28,547 nt of DNA from Patescibacteria group bacterium (GCA_018819325.1 JAHJQJ010000065.1:1-28547), one strand, 5' to 3'. Counted from the stretch's first letter, positions 6,975 through 14,483 are shown. A program made the numbers and translations. Notes: generated from the letters alone by a model not told the origin.

Positions 6975-7088
6975 TTATTCACTTTTCAAGTCCAAACCCC
7001 CTTCTGTTCTTACTTTAACAATCCGCTTCTCTACAAACTCTCTCAATTGCTCCAAATCCTCCAACAAAAGCTTCGGATCTTCAGTCAA
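6975..7088 (-). CDS. Possible small ORF, 37 residues
   Basis: From a TTG at 7088 the minus strand reads LTEDPKLLLEDLEQLREFVEK and on to a TAA at 6975. It is a charged, helix-forming peptide with the K/E/L-rich composition of real minus-strand genes here. An ATG 12 nt upstream is in another frame (it reads MKKID then stops), so either TTG is the start or the gene is a degraded remnant. A TTGACA (7124-7129 region) and TATATT lie upstream but are badly spaced. Low confidence. Confidence 0.3.
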   Translation of the reverse strand: MTEDPKLLLEDLEQLREFVEKRIVKVRTEGGLDLKSE

Positions 7089-7208
7089 TCTTTTTCATAT
7101 AAACCCAAATATACCATTTTTTGTCAAATTTATCAACCTATATTAAACCCACCCCTCGTTTTCCACATAACCCATAAAATTCTAACCCCCCACTTCCACC
7201 CTCAAAAT

Positions 7209-7225
7209 CGTGGTTCCGAACCACG
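7209..7225. repeat. 17-bp palindrome with TTCCGAA core
   Basis: CGTGGTTC, a central C, and GAACCACG. It shares the core GTTCCGAAC with the arms of the insertion in the ATP-grasp gene (17078-17131) and, inverted, with 3301-3325. Confidence 0.65.
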
Positions 7226-7255
7226 CATTTACCCTCTGTGGATAACTCCCTCATC

Positions 7256-7280
7256 CGTCATTCTGGCTTGTCCAGAATCT
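7256..7280. repeat. 25-bp REP-like element, copy 1
   Basis: The hairpin ATTCTGG-CTTGT-CCAGAAT (7260-7278) sits within a 25-bp stretch that matches 24 of 25 bases at 16234-16258, inside mnmA. This copy is intergenic, just upstream of radA. Confidence 0.75.
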
Positions 7281-7286
7281 GTCTGC

Positions 7287-7292
7287 TAAACT
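7287..7292 (+). promoter_or_regulatory. -10 box TAAACT before radA
   Basis: TAAACT ends 6 nt before the radA ATG and is preceded by the same TCTGC pentamer as the box at 3238-3243. Confidence 0.4.
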
Positions 7293-7298
7293 ATCCTC

Positions 7299-8630
7299 AT
7301 GGCCAAACAAAAAAACATCTTTATGTGCTCAAGTTGCGGCAACGACTTCCCTAAATGGTCTGGACAGTGCCCCGCCTGTAAAGAATGGAACAGCGTTTCC
7401 CAGGTCTCTGGATCATATTTAAAACCATTAACTGGATCAAAAAACTCCCTTAGAATCAAGGTTAAACCACAAACTCCAAAAAAGACCTTGCAATCCGCCC
7501 AAACCAGCTACCAAACCACATCAATCAGTGAAATCGATAGAGTGCTAGGCCAAGGTCTAACTCCGGGCGGAGTTTACCTTCTTACGGGTCAACCAGGCAT
7601 AGGTAAGTCCACTTTACTTACCCAACTTGCTATCAAAATATCTCAAACTATATCAAATCAGGTTCTTTACGTCTGTTCAGAAGAAAACTCAACCCAGGTA
7701 GCCACCAGAATCAACCGTTTCACCAAAAAAGACACCAACAATCTAAACTTACTAAACACCTCAAATGTAGAATCAATCTTAGATCAAAACGCACTTTCTA
7801 GGTATAACCTGGTAATCATCGACTCAATTCAATCAATTCAGACCGACCTAAACCCCACTTCTCCAGGCTCTCCATCTCAAATCAAAGACAGCGCTAATTT
7901 AATTATCAGAATGGCAAAAGAAACCCAAACACCAGTCATCTTAATAGGTCACGTAACCAAATCAGGCTCCATTGCCGGACCAAAACTACTTGAACACATG
8001 GTAGACTCAGTTTTAGAGCTTTCTGGCGATAGACAGCACAATTTACGCTTGCTCAGAAGTGTAAAAAATCGCTTTGGCCCCACCGACGAAACCGGCATCT
8101 TTCAAATGACAGGCAAGGGGTTAGAAGAAGTCAAAGATCCTTCAAAGTTCATGCTAGAAGGCAGGGTAGAAAATGCTCCAGGCTCTTCACTTTGTTTAAT
8201 TATGGAAGGCACCAGACCACTAACAGTAGAGATTCAAGCCCTAGTTGTCCCCTCTAATTTAGCAATTCCCAGAAGAGTTGCCAAAGGAATCAATATAAAT
8301 CGCCTACAGTTAATCTGTGCCGTCCTTACCAAGCATCTAAAACTACCACTGGGAAACAAAGACGTTTTTGTAAACGTCACCGCCGGATACAACTTAACAG
8401 AACCAGGGGCAGATCTAGGAATTGCCTTGGCAATCATTAGCTCCAGTAAAAACAAACCCCTCCCCAACAACGCCATCGCCTTTGGCGAGCTAGGACTCTT
8501 GGGTGAAATCCGCTCCGTCAATTTTCAAGACAAAAGAATAAAAGAAGCCAAAACACTAGGTTACAAAATAACCATCTCCCCAGAAAACACCAAACACCTA
8601 AAACAAATTGACTTGTCATCCCGCACTTGA
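7299..8630 (+). CDS. radA: DNA repair protein RadA (Sms)
   Basis: A 443-residue protein with the full RadA order: a zinc ribbon with C10, C13, C24 and C27; a RecA-like ATPase with Walker A GQPGIGKST (97-105) and Walker B LVIIDSIQ (171-178); the RadA-specific KNRFG motif (256-260); and a C-terminal Lon-like domain (PGADLGIALAIISS). RadA is a branch-migration helicase that helps process recombination intermediates. The start is supported by a leaderless-type -10 box. The last codons (DLSSRT and the stop) are supplied by a REP-like palindrome at 8618-8638, so the natural C-terminus appears to have been replaced. It converges on the S1 gene. Confidence 0.95.
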   Translation: MAKQKNIFMCSSCGNDFPKWSGQCPACKEWNSVSQVSGSYLKPLTGSKNSLRIKVKPQTPKKTLQSAQTSYQTTSISEIDRVLGQGLTPGGVYLLTGQPGIGKSTLLTQLAIKISQTISNQVLYVCSEENSTQVATRINRFTKKDTNNLNLLNTSNVESILDQNALSRYNLVIIDSIQSIQTDLNPTSPGSPSQIKDSANLIIRMAKETQTPVILIGHVTKSGSIAGPKLLEHMVDSVLELSGDRQHNLRLLRSVKNRFGPTDETGIFQMTGKGLEEVKDPSKFMLEGRVENAPGSSLCLIMEGTRPLTVEIQALVVPSNLAIPRRVAKGININRLQLICAVLTKHLKLPLGNKDVFVNVTAGYNLTEPGADLGIALAIISSSKNKPLPNNAIAFGELGLLGEIRSVNFQDKRIKEAKTLGYKITISPENTKHLKQIDLSSRT

Positions 8631-8638
8631 TGCGGGAT
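8618..8638. repeat. REP-like palindrome carrying the radA stop codon
   Basis: ATCCCGCA-CTTGA-TGCGGGAT: 8-bp arms and a 5-nt loop. The TGA in the loop ends radA. The pattern TCATCCCG...CGGGATCC is that of REP sequences common in other bacteria. It sits between two convergent genes and could also slow transcription from both sides. Confidence 0.75.
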
Positions 8639-8643
8639 CCATA

Positions 8644-9771
8644 TTACTTATACCCTACCGGCACCTCCGTCAACACCATCCCTAAACTCATTCGTCTATT
8701 TTTACCGTCAACTTTTTCTACAAACACCTCTACATCCTCACCCACCTCAAACTCCCTACCCACCGGCTTGTTGGTTACATGAATCAAGCCGTCAATCCCC
8801 GACTCAAAATTTATAAACACACCATAAGGAGCCGAACGCACCACCTTACCCTTGTGTTTTGTACCCACAGCATAAGTTTTTTCAATATCATCCCAAGGAT
8901 CCTTACTCAATCGTTTCATAGACAAATTCAACTTACCCACTTTTTTCTCAATTCCAATTACCTGAACATTTACCTCTTGACCTACCTTGAACAAGGTATT
9001 AGGATCATCAACCTTTTTCCAACTTATCTCGCTAATATGAATCAATCCTTCGACCTTAGCTTTGCCCACACTTACCGTCACAAACACCCCAAACGGCATA
9101 ATTCCAGACACGGTTCCCACTAACTTCTCGTCTTTCTTTACACCCTCCAAAGCCTCATGTCTCTTGGCCATCGCCTTAGAATCAGACACTTGTTTTTCAC
9201 TAAAAATCAATCTATTTTGTTCCCTATCTACCTCAATTATTTTAACCTTAAAACTGGTATTTATTAAATCTTCCATCTTACCCAAATGCTTCTCTCCAAA
9301 CTGGGATGTAGGAACAAATCCTCTCATTTCCCCACACTTAACCACCATCCCGCCCTTGTTTACTTCTAGACCTACAACATCTATTTCTTTTTCCTCGGCC
9401 ATCATCTGAGCGTACTTCTCCCACCTTCCAGCCTCCGCCGCCTTCTTCAAAGACAACACAATCTGACCCTGATCATTCTCCGGGTACTTCACAAAAGCCT
9501 TTATCGTATCTCCTATTTTCAACTCAGCCAGTAAATCTGCCACTTCCAACGCATCGTCCCCCGTTACTATACCTTCCGTTTTTGCCCCAATATTTAATAG
9601 CAATAACTTTCTACCCAAGTTAGACACCACACCCTCAACCTCTTGTCCACGCCTTAAAGCTTTAGGTTCAACCTTAGACTTACTCAAAAGCCTATCCATC
9701 AAGCTCATTTTGCTATCCTGCACCGGCTGGTGCGGGACCTTCCTATCTAATAATTTCTTTTTTGTTGCCAT
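8644..9771 (-). CDS. rpsA: 30S ribosomal protein S1
   Basis: A 375-residue protein with four S1/OB-fold repeats at about 39-110, 127-195, 213-283 and 300-368. The last two carry the classic RNA-binding pattern (PFGVFVTV...GLIHISEISW and PYGVFINFESGIDGLIHVT). S1 helps mRNA bind the small subunit; E. coli S1 has six repeats, while four is usual in many other phyla. A purine-rich GGAAAGGAA about 9 nt before the ATG is the clearest Shine-Dalgarno seen before any gene here, in contrast to the many leaderless genes. A near-palindrome (9716-9737) is read in frame in the disordered N-terminus as VPHQPVQDS. The gene is divergent to the hydrolase gene. Confidence 0.93.
   Translation of the reverse strand: MATKKKLLDRKVPHQPVQDSKMSLMDRLLSKSKVEPKALRRGQEVEGVVSNLGRKLLLLNIGAKTEGIVTGDDALEVADLLAELKIGDTIKAFVKYPENDQGQIVLSLKKAAEAGRWEKYAQMMAEEKEIDVVGLEVNKGGMVVKCGEMRGFVPTSQFGEKHLGKMEDLINTSFKVKIIEVDREQNRLIFSEKQVSDSKAMAKRHEALEGVKKDEKLVGTVSGIMPFGVFVTVSVGKAKVEGLIHISEISWKKVDDPNTLFKVGQEVNVQVIGIEKKVGKLNLSMKRLSKDPWDDIEKTYAVGTKHKGKVVRSAPYGVFINFESGIDGLIHVTNKPVGREFEVGEDVEVFVEKVDGKNRRMSLGMVLTEVPVGYK
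9716..9737. repeat. Near-palindrome in the N-terminal coding region of S1
   Basis: TCCTGCACC and GGTGCGGGA pair with one mismatch around a 4-nt loop. It resembles the ATCCCGCA...TGCGGGAT element at 8618-8638 and lies in a poorly conserved N-terminal extension. Confidence 0.55.
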
Positions 9772-9845
9772 TCATCATGTTCCTTTCCGCCGTTAAGCTA
9801 CCCCATATTCTACCACAAAATTATTGTTTTTCATATACCTCAGTA

Positions 9846-9851
9846 TATACT
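9846..9851 (+). promoter_or_regulatory. -10 box TATACT deciding the hydrolase start
   Basis: TATACT ends 6 nt before the ATG at 9858. The open frame extends upstream to 9762, but that start would lie before this promoter, so 9858 is preferred. Confidence 0.5.
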
Positions 9852-9857
9852 AACCAC

Positions 9858-10478
9858 ATGGAAATCAAAACATTAAGTTTAGGACCACTACAAACCAACT
9901 GCTATCTAGTTTGGTGCCCCAAGACACAAGAAGCCATAATCATAGACCCGGCAGACGAAGCCGATTTCATCACCCAAGAAATAATAGACCTAAAACTAAA
10001 ACCTAAATATATCGTTTTGACCCACGGCCATTTCGATCACGTTTTGGGCGTACTAGAACTAAAACTTAATTTTAATATCCCCATACTGCTTCACAAAGCA
10101 GACTTACCTCTTTACAAACAAACCCAAAAGTCCGCCCAGTACTGGTTGCAAAGGCAGGTCGACCCAACTCCCCCGCCAGACAAATTTATAAAACAAAACG
10201 ACCAAATAAAATTTGGCAAAGAAAGTTTAAAGGTAATAGAAACCCCCGGTCACACCCCCGGCTCCATCTGTCTCCTCTCCCCCGTGCACCTTGGAGGTGC
10301 ACACTTGTTTTCAGGCGACACCCTGTTTAAAAACGGCATCGGTAGAACAGACTTTAGCTACTCAAGCTCCAAAGATATGCAAAACTCTCTACAAAAACTA
10401 GCCAAACTTCCACCTACCACCAAAGTTTATCCCGGCCACGGCGAACCAACAACTATTGCCCAAGAATCACTTTCTTAA
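9858..10478 (+). CDS. Metallo-beta-lactamase-fold hydrolase, glyoxalase II-like
   Basis: This protein of about 206 residues starts MEIKTLSLGPLQTNCYLV, a typical opening of YcbL/glyoxalase II-like hydrolases. The metal-binding motif THGHFDH is intact, as are the later ligands in ETPGHTPGS, FSGDTLF and YPGHGE. These enzymes use two metal ions to hydrolyse thioesters or related substrates; the true substrate is unknown. I place the start at 9858, not 9762, because the protein alignment begins there and a -10 box lies 6 nt upstream. The palindrome at 10284-10302 adds the residues VHLGGA between LLSP and HLFSGDT. The 3' end overlaps the convergent dus gene by 26 bp. Confidence 0.88.
   Translation: MEIKTLSLGPLQTNCYLVWCPKTQEAIIIDPADEADFITQEIIDLKLKPKYIVLTHGHFDHVLGVLELKLNFNIPILLHKADLPLYKQTQKSAQYWLQRQVDPTPPPDKFIKQNDQIKFGKESLKVIETPGHTPGSICLLSPVHLGGAHLFSGDTLFKNGIGRTDFSYSSSKDMQNSLQKLAKLPPTTKVYPGHGEPTTIAQESLS
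10284..10302. repeat. 19-bp palindrome, GTGCACCT family, in coding sequence
   Basis: GTGCACCTTGGAGGTGCAC, the exact reverse complement of the intergenic copy at 2146-2164. It is read in frame within the hydrolase, just before the conserved FSGDTLF motif. Confidence 0.8.
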
Positions 10479-11385
10479 CCTCTTCAGCCGAATCACACCT
10501 CACCAACTTACTTCTTAACTCCTTCGCCCCATCAAACCCTTTCGCGTACCAACTTAAATGCTTTCGCATTACAAAAAACCTATCATCAGGGTACAACTCC
10601 TCAAACTTTCTGGCATGCTCCAAAGCCACCTCAAATTTTTTAACCAAGGTCTCACCTTTGTTAAACACCCAAGGGTTTCCAAAAGCCGCCCTGCCAATTA
10701 AAAACCCATCTCCCCCATATTTTTTTATTTTTTCTTTTCCATCCTCAACCGACTTAACATCCCCATTTCCCAACAACAACGTTTCCGTTTCTTTACAAAG
10801 TTTAGCCGCTTTTCCAATTTCTTCCCAATCGGCCAATCCACCATAACCTTGCTTCAAAGTTCTTCCGTGCAAACTAATTACCACCGGCTCTGCCTCTAAT
10901 AACTTACCTATCCACTCCTCAATCATTGGCTTATCATAACCAATTCTAGTCTTCACCGAAACAGGTATTTTATTTTTAACTGCCTTTTTTACCTCTTTAA
11001 TTATTTGAAGTGCCAGTTTAGGGTTATTAATCAACCCTGCTCCCTCACCCCTTTTGGCTACCTTTCTAGCCGGACAACCCATATTTATATCCACCCCATC
11101 AAATCCTAATTCCATCACTTTCAAAGCAGCTATTTTAAACGCCTCCGGATCCTTTCCAAAAAGTTGAGCCACAATCGGCCGTTCACTTTCATCATATATA
11201 AAATTTTTCATTAATTTAACCGCCCCCGCCCTAATTCCTTCCGCACTTACAAACTCAGTAAACATCACATCTGGATTTCCGTGTTTCTTGGTAATAAACC
11301 TCATGGCCGCATCCGTTACCCCATCCATCGGGGCAAGCCCCACAACTGGTTTTTTTATAGTTTCCCAAAACCCTTTATAAATCAT
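10453..11385 (-). CDS. dus: tRNA-dihydrouridine synthase (Dus family)
   Basis: An FMN-dependent enzyme of about 310 residues that reduces uridines in the tRNA D-loop. Family hallmarks are the N-terminal LAPMDGVTD (17-25), the NMGCPARKVAKRGEGAGL segment with the catalytic Cys104, SVKTRIGYD, ISLHGRTLKQGY and GNGDVKS followed by DGFLIGRAAFGNPW. It is close to DusB in overall pattern, although the exact target uridine cannot be told. A longer frame begins with GTG at 11415, but the ATG at 11385 gives the normal N-terminus (MIYKGFWETIKKPVVGLAPM). A TATTAT near 11407-11412 could be its -10 box. Its end overlaps the convergent hydrolase gene by 26 bp. Confidence 0.92.
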   Translation of the reverse strand: MIYKGFWETIKKPVVGLAPMDGVTDAAMRFITKKHGNPDVMFTEFVSAEGIRAGAVKLMKNFIYDESERPIVAQLFGKDPEAFKIAALKVMELGFDGVDINMGCPARKVAKRGEGAGLINNPKLALQIIKEVKKAVKNKIPVSVKTRIGYDKPMIEEWIGKLLEAEPVVISLHGRTLKQGYGGLADWEEIGKAAKLCKETETLLLGNGDVKSVEDGKEKIKKYGGDGFLIGRAAFGNPWVFNKGETLVKKFEVALEHARKFEELYPDDRFFVMRKHLSWYAKGFDGAKELRSKLVRCDSAEEVKKVILGQ

Positions 11386-11437
11386 GTTAAACTTGACATT
11401 TCTGATATAATACACCTATCACGATGACTGGACTAGC

Positions 11438-11968
11438 CTAAGGTTTCGACCGACCGCGAATGCCAGTTGTTTTTTGTGCTAATGATTTTTTCAATAAATC
11501 AATCCTAATAATATAGTTTTTCTTGTTAAACTTTCGCAACAAACTTGAATAGTGTCCTGTTGGAACCAAAATTTTCAAAAGTTTATTTTTCTTATCTAAG
11601 TATTCAATTAAACAGTGAAAATCACCATCACCAGACACAATAATTGCTTTTATGTAATTCCTATACTGAATCATCGTATGAAGTACCAACTCAGCATCTA
11701 CATTTCCTTTTACAATTACTTTTTTGTTTCTTTTAATGGCAAGGGTGGGCTTAAAAATCAATATAAAACCACACTCCTGTAAAAAGGCATATAGCGACTC
11801 ATTTCCTGCTACTTGTCCAATAAACAAATATGCCTTAATAACATTATATTTATTTCGTAAATATTGTCTGAATTTACGCCAATCTAATTCCCACCCCTGA
11901 CTTTTTACACCAAGATTCAAGTTCTGACTATCAATAAACGCATAATTTACATCTTTTTTCTTACCCAT
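11438..11968 (-). CDS. NYN-domain (PIN-like, LabA/DUF88) protein
   Basis: A 176-residue protein with the NYN fold signature: D13 in FIDSQNLNLG, D91 in KGNVDAEL, and D114/D116 in IVSGDGDF. These form the predicted metal-binding site of this RNase-like family. No partner domain is present; the tail is short and basic (TTGIRGRSKP). NYN proteins are thought to act on RNA, but substrates are mostly unknown. The start is fixed by an excellent promoter 6 nt upstream. The gene is more A/T-rich and less strand-skewed than its neighbours, which hints at more recent arrival. Confidence 0.85.
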   Translation of the reverse strand: MGKKKDVNYAFIDSQNLNLGVKSQGWELDWRKFRQYLRNKYNVIKAYLFIGQVAGNESLYAFLQECGFILIFKPTLAIKRNKKVIVKGNVDAELVLHTMIQYRNYIKAIIVSGDGDFHCLIEYLDKKNKLLKILVPTGHYSSLLRKFNKKNYIIRIDLLKKSLAQKTTGIRGRSKP

Positions 11969-11974
11969 AAAACC

Positions 11975-12003
11975 AGTCTAAACCAAAACATACCCGAAGT
12001 CAA
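11975..12003 (-). promoter_or_regulatory. Promoter of the NYN gene
   Basis: TTGACT (11998-12003), a 17-bp spacer and TAGACT (11975-11980) are followed by 6 nt and the ATG at 11968. This is the clearest textbook case of the leaderless layout in the window. Confidence 0.7.
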
Positions 12004-12028
12004 TAATATGTTAAAATTAGCTTCACAC

Positions 12029-12102
12029 GGGCGTGTAGCTCAGTTGGTTAGAGCGCAGTCCTGATAAGACTGAGGTCCCAAGTTCGACTCTTGGCTCGCC
12101 CA
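12029..12102 (+). tRNA. trnI: tRNA-Ile (GAT anticodon)
   Basis: Cloverleaf: acceptor GGGCGTG/CTCGCCC with one T-T mismatch at the sixth pair, D arm GCTC...GAGC, anticodon stem CAGTC/GACTG with loop CTGATAA (anticodon GAT), T arm CCAAG-TTCGACT-CTTGG, discriminator A. The CCA end is not encoded (CCC follows). This tRNA is the one usually found in bacterial 16S-23S spacers. Here it sits just past the 3' end of 16S but on the opposite strand. A TAAAAT at 12012-12017 may be its -10 box. Confidence 0.95.
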
Positions 12103-12108
12103 CCCCAC

Positions 12109-12139
12109 AAAAAACTCCAGTTCGAAACTGGAGTTTTTT
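12109..12139. terminator. Bidirectional terminator between tRNA-Ile and 16S
   Basis: A perfect 12-bp stem (AAAAAACTCCAG with its complement) and a TTCGAAA loop, with T-runs on both strands. It can end tRNA transcription on the + strand and 16S transcription on the - strand. Confidence 0.85.
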
Positions 12140-12155
12140 ATATTTAAATCATCTC

Positions 12156-12171
12156 AATAGTGATAGGAAGT
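12156..12171 (-). other. 3' arm of the pre-16S processing helix
   Basis: On the minus strand this reads ACTTCCTATCACTATT, perfectly complementary over 16 bp to 14484-14499 on the other side of 16S. After one mismatch, six more pairs form. This is the layout of the RNase III processing stalk that brackets 16S precursors. Confidence 0.85.
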
Positions 12172-12261
12172 ATTGTTGTTGATTTCTTTTATTACTTAAT
12201 CAACCAAAAGTAAAGCGTTCACATATTACTCGGAACTCGTGACGTCCCGAGACACTCCTAG
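12172..12261 (-). other. 3' spacer of the 16S precursor
   Basis: About 90 nt between the 16S 3' end and the processing arm. It holds no gene; a small GC-rich hairpin lies near 12230-12254. It would be trimmed during maturation. Confidence 0.5.
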
Positions 12262-12305
12262 AAAGGAGGTGATCCAGCCGCTCCTTCCAGAACGGCTACC
12301 TTGTT

Positions 12306-13010
12306 CATGTTATTCCCTAGGTTTCCTTAGGGCACGGACTATCTCTTCATCCTCAAAAAATGACGTTTTTCAGGGTGCCATGATCCAATTATCCGAATAA
12401 AATCATTATAAGACTTTGATCTTATGTAAAATCTCCAGTAATTTGGATCCACTTTCCTACTAGGATTATGGATTTTCCCACTACTGATATTTAATTCATC
12501 CAGATACTTCTTTACTTCACTCAAATCAATTAAATCTTTTTGAGCAAAATAAATATAGAATCTAACATTCCTGTTTTTAGCAATACCTCCATCGGCATCA
12601 AAATAACCACGAATATAGTCTATCTTCTCTTTCCTGGTAATAATTTTTTTATTACCAAGAAACGATTTTGAAAATTCAACTACATAAACTGATCGATTTT
12701 TACCTTCTTTGTAAATCCAGGCATTTCCGCCCAAACTTTTAATTCCTTCAGCAACAAAACTTACAAGAAGTTTAGATTTCTGAGAAATTCTAAAGGTATT
12801 TTTTCGTTCAGTCGCATCGTGTAAGATGCCTATAAGATATGCTTTTGTCATTTTTAAAAGGAGCTTGCGTATAGTCTCTACGGAGTCTTTCCATTAATTA
12901 TTATATTAGAAAGTTCCCTCGCGGTTGCCTTATTCTATTAAGAACTTAGGGTTCCCCGATATAGCAAGATTTGTCTTGGTGATTACTCTCCAAGGTCGCC
13001 ACAAATTTCA
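12306..13010 (-). mobile_element. 705-bp group I intron in 16S rRNA with a homing endonuclease ORF
   Basis: The exons join as GTCGT|AACAAGG, so the insertion follows U1498 in E. coli numbering. The last exon base is U and the last intron base is G (ACATG|AACAAGG), as group I splicing requires. Just inside the intron, GGCGAC pairs with exon GUCGU, with a U-G wobble at the splice site (P1). Core elements: GACUAU of the R strand (near 12874-12879) pairs with AUAGUC of the S strand (near 12338-12343) to form P7. CCUAAGGAAACCUAGG makes a P9-like hairpin before the 3' splice site. The endonuclease ORF lies in the loop between the two P7 strands (P8 region). Exact helices and subgroup are not resolved. 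Confidence 0.92.
12339..12851 (-). CDS. LAGLIDADG homing endonuclease
   Basis: A 170-residue single-chain enzyme with two LAGLIDADG-type helices: a divergent first motif LIGILHDATE (6-15) and a canonical second motif IRGYFDADGG (about 85-94). Between and after them are the basic beta strands that contact DNA (RISQKSKLLVSF, RFYIYFAQKDL, YWRFYIRSKSYNDF). Such enzymes cut intron-less alleles and so spread the intron. Its stop codon (TAG at 12339-12341) lies inside the conserved S strand of the ribozyme core, so the last codons (MKR and the stop) do double duty. There is no Shine-Dalgarno; the frame stays open upstream into the R element, so a non-ATG start is also possible. Confidence 0.93.
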   Translation of the reverse strand: MTKAYLIGILHDATERKNTFRISQKSKLLVSFVAEGIKSLGGNAWIYKEGKNRSVYVVEFSKSFLGNKKIITRKEKIDYIRGYFDADGGIAKNRNVRFYIYFAQKDLIDLSEVKKYLDELNISSGKIHNPSRKVDPNYWRFYIRSKSYNDFIRIIGSWHPEKRHFLRMKR

Positions 13011-14209
13011 ACGACTTAGCCCCCATCACCAACCTTACCTTAGGTGGTCCCGTCTCCGTAAAACGGAGTTGGGGATACCAACTTCGGGCACTGCTGATTT
13101 TGTTGACTTGACGGGCAGTGTGTACAAGATGCGAGAACGTATTCACCGCAGTATAGCTGACCTGCGATTACTACCAACTCCCCTTCATGCGGGCGAATTT
13201 CAGCCCGCAATCCGAACTGAGGGTGGATTTATAAGGATTAGCTCAAGGTTACCCTGTCGCGACCCGTTGTTCCACCCATTACACCATGTGTGTAGCCCTA
13301 GACGTAAGCGTCATGCTGATTTGACGTCATCCCCTCCTTCCTCCTCCCTTATAAGAAAGGCAGTCTTGTATGGATATTTAACATACAACAGGGGTTGCGT
13401 TCGTTACCTCACTTAAGAGGACGCCTCACGACACGAACTGACGACAACCATGCAACAGCTGTCACTGATCCGGCCGAACCGACTCCTGTGTTTCCACAAG
13501 ATATGATCAGGATGTCAAGTCTAGGTAAGGTTCATCGTTTTGTATCGAATTAAACCACATGGCACGCTGGTTGTGCGCATCCCCGTCAATTCCTTTGAGT
13601 TTTAACCTTGCGGTCGTACTCCCCAGGCGGAACACTTAACGCGTTAGCTTGCGCCAGCCAGAAATAAATTCCGACCAGCTAGTGTTCATCGTTTACGGCT
13701 GGGACTACAGGGGTCTCTAATCCCTTTCGCTCCCCCAGCTTTCGTTTCTCAGCGTCAGATAAGTCTTAGATGCCTGCCTTCGCCTTTGGTGTTCTTCTCG
13801 ATATCAACGCATTTCACTACTACACCGAGAATTCCAGCATCCCCAAACTATCTCTAGTTAGTTAGTTTGATGGGCATGTCTAAGGTTGAGCCTTAGCCTT
13901 TAACCCACCACTTAACTTACCGCCTACAAAACCCTTTACGCCCAGTGATTCCGGATAACGCTAGCACCCTACGTATTACCGAGGCTTCTGGCACGTAGTT
14001 AGCAGGTGCTTTCTAGAAAGGTACTGTCATATTATTCATTCCTCTCCACAGCGATTTACGACCCGAAGGCCTTCATCCCGCACGCGGCGTCGCTGCGTCA
14101 GACTTTCGTCCATTGCGCAATATTCCTGGTTGCTGCCATCCGTAGATGTATGAACCGTGTCGCAGTTTCATTGTGGGGGATCACGCTCTCACGCCCCCTA
14201 GCCGTCATA

Positions 14210-14246
<37 letters not shown>

Positions 14247-14430
14247 CAGGCAGGCTCATCCCTCGGCGGGCAGTTACGCCCTTTCCTACGTTCATGTTAC
14301 TGAATGTAGCTCATACGGTATTAGCCCATCTTTCGATGGGTTATTCCCTACCAAGGGGTAGATTCCTACCCGTTACTCACCCGTCTGCCATGCTCGACCA
14401 CAAGTGGTCGGCATTCGACTTGCATGCCTA

Positions 14431-14473
<43 letters not shown>

Positions 14474-14483
14474 AAATTAATTA

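Larger units (their letters stand above)
6775..7298. other. 524-bp intergenic region with several hairpins
   Basis: This is the longest stretch without a confident gene. It holds a TTGACA-like box (6850-6855), a 15-bp perfect hairpin (6884-6920), a strong hairpin with a T-run (6925-6970), a possible 37-residue minus-strand ORF (6975-7088), two REP-like palindromes (7209-7225 and 7256-7280) and the radA -10 box. A 106-codon + strand reading frame spanning 6969-7289 runs through these repeats and has no protein-like features, so I do not call it. Confidence 0.7.

Noticed and set aside
6969..7289. 106-codon + strand reading frame in the intergenic region
   Set aside because: It runs through a terminator T-run and two palindromic repeats, has no protein-like pattern and no promoter, and its composition reflects the C-rich strand.
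7558..7577. AACTCC-GGGC-GGAGTT hairpin in radA
   Set aside because: It encodes the conserved LTPGGVYLL of RadA, so it is explained by the protein, unlike the inserted palindromes.
9762..9857. Upstream extension of the hydrolase frame to 9762
   Set aside because: The extra 32 residues precede the promoter -10 box and the conserved protein start MEIKTLSLGPLQTN.
11393..11480. Possible + strand small RNA (TTGACA, TATAAT and an ACTGG/CCAGT hairpin with T-run)
   Set aside because: The TTGACA and TATAAT are only 7 bp apart, so they cannot form one promoter, and the hairpin is short and lies within the NYN coding end.
12925..13416. 163-codon and nearby frames (also 14006-14431, 14146-14361) over the rRNA locus
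   Set aside because: They lie antisense to intron and 16S rRNA sequence and carry no protein motif.
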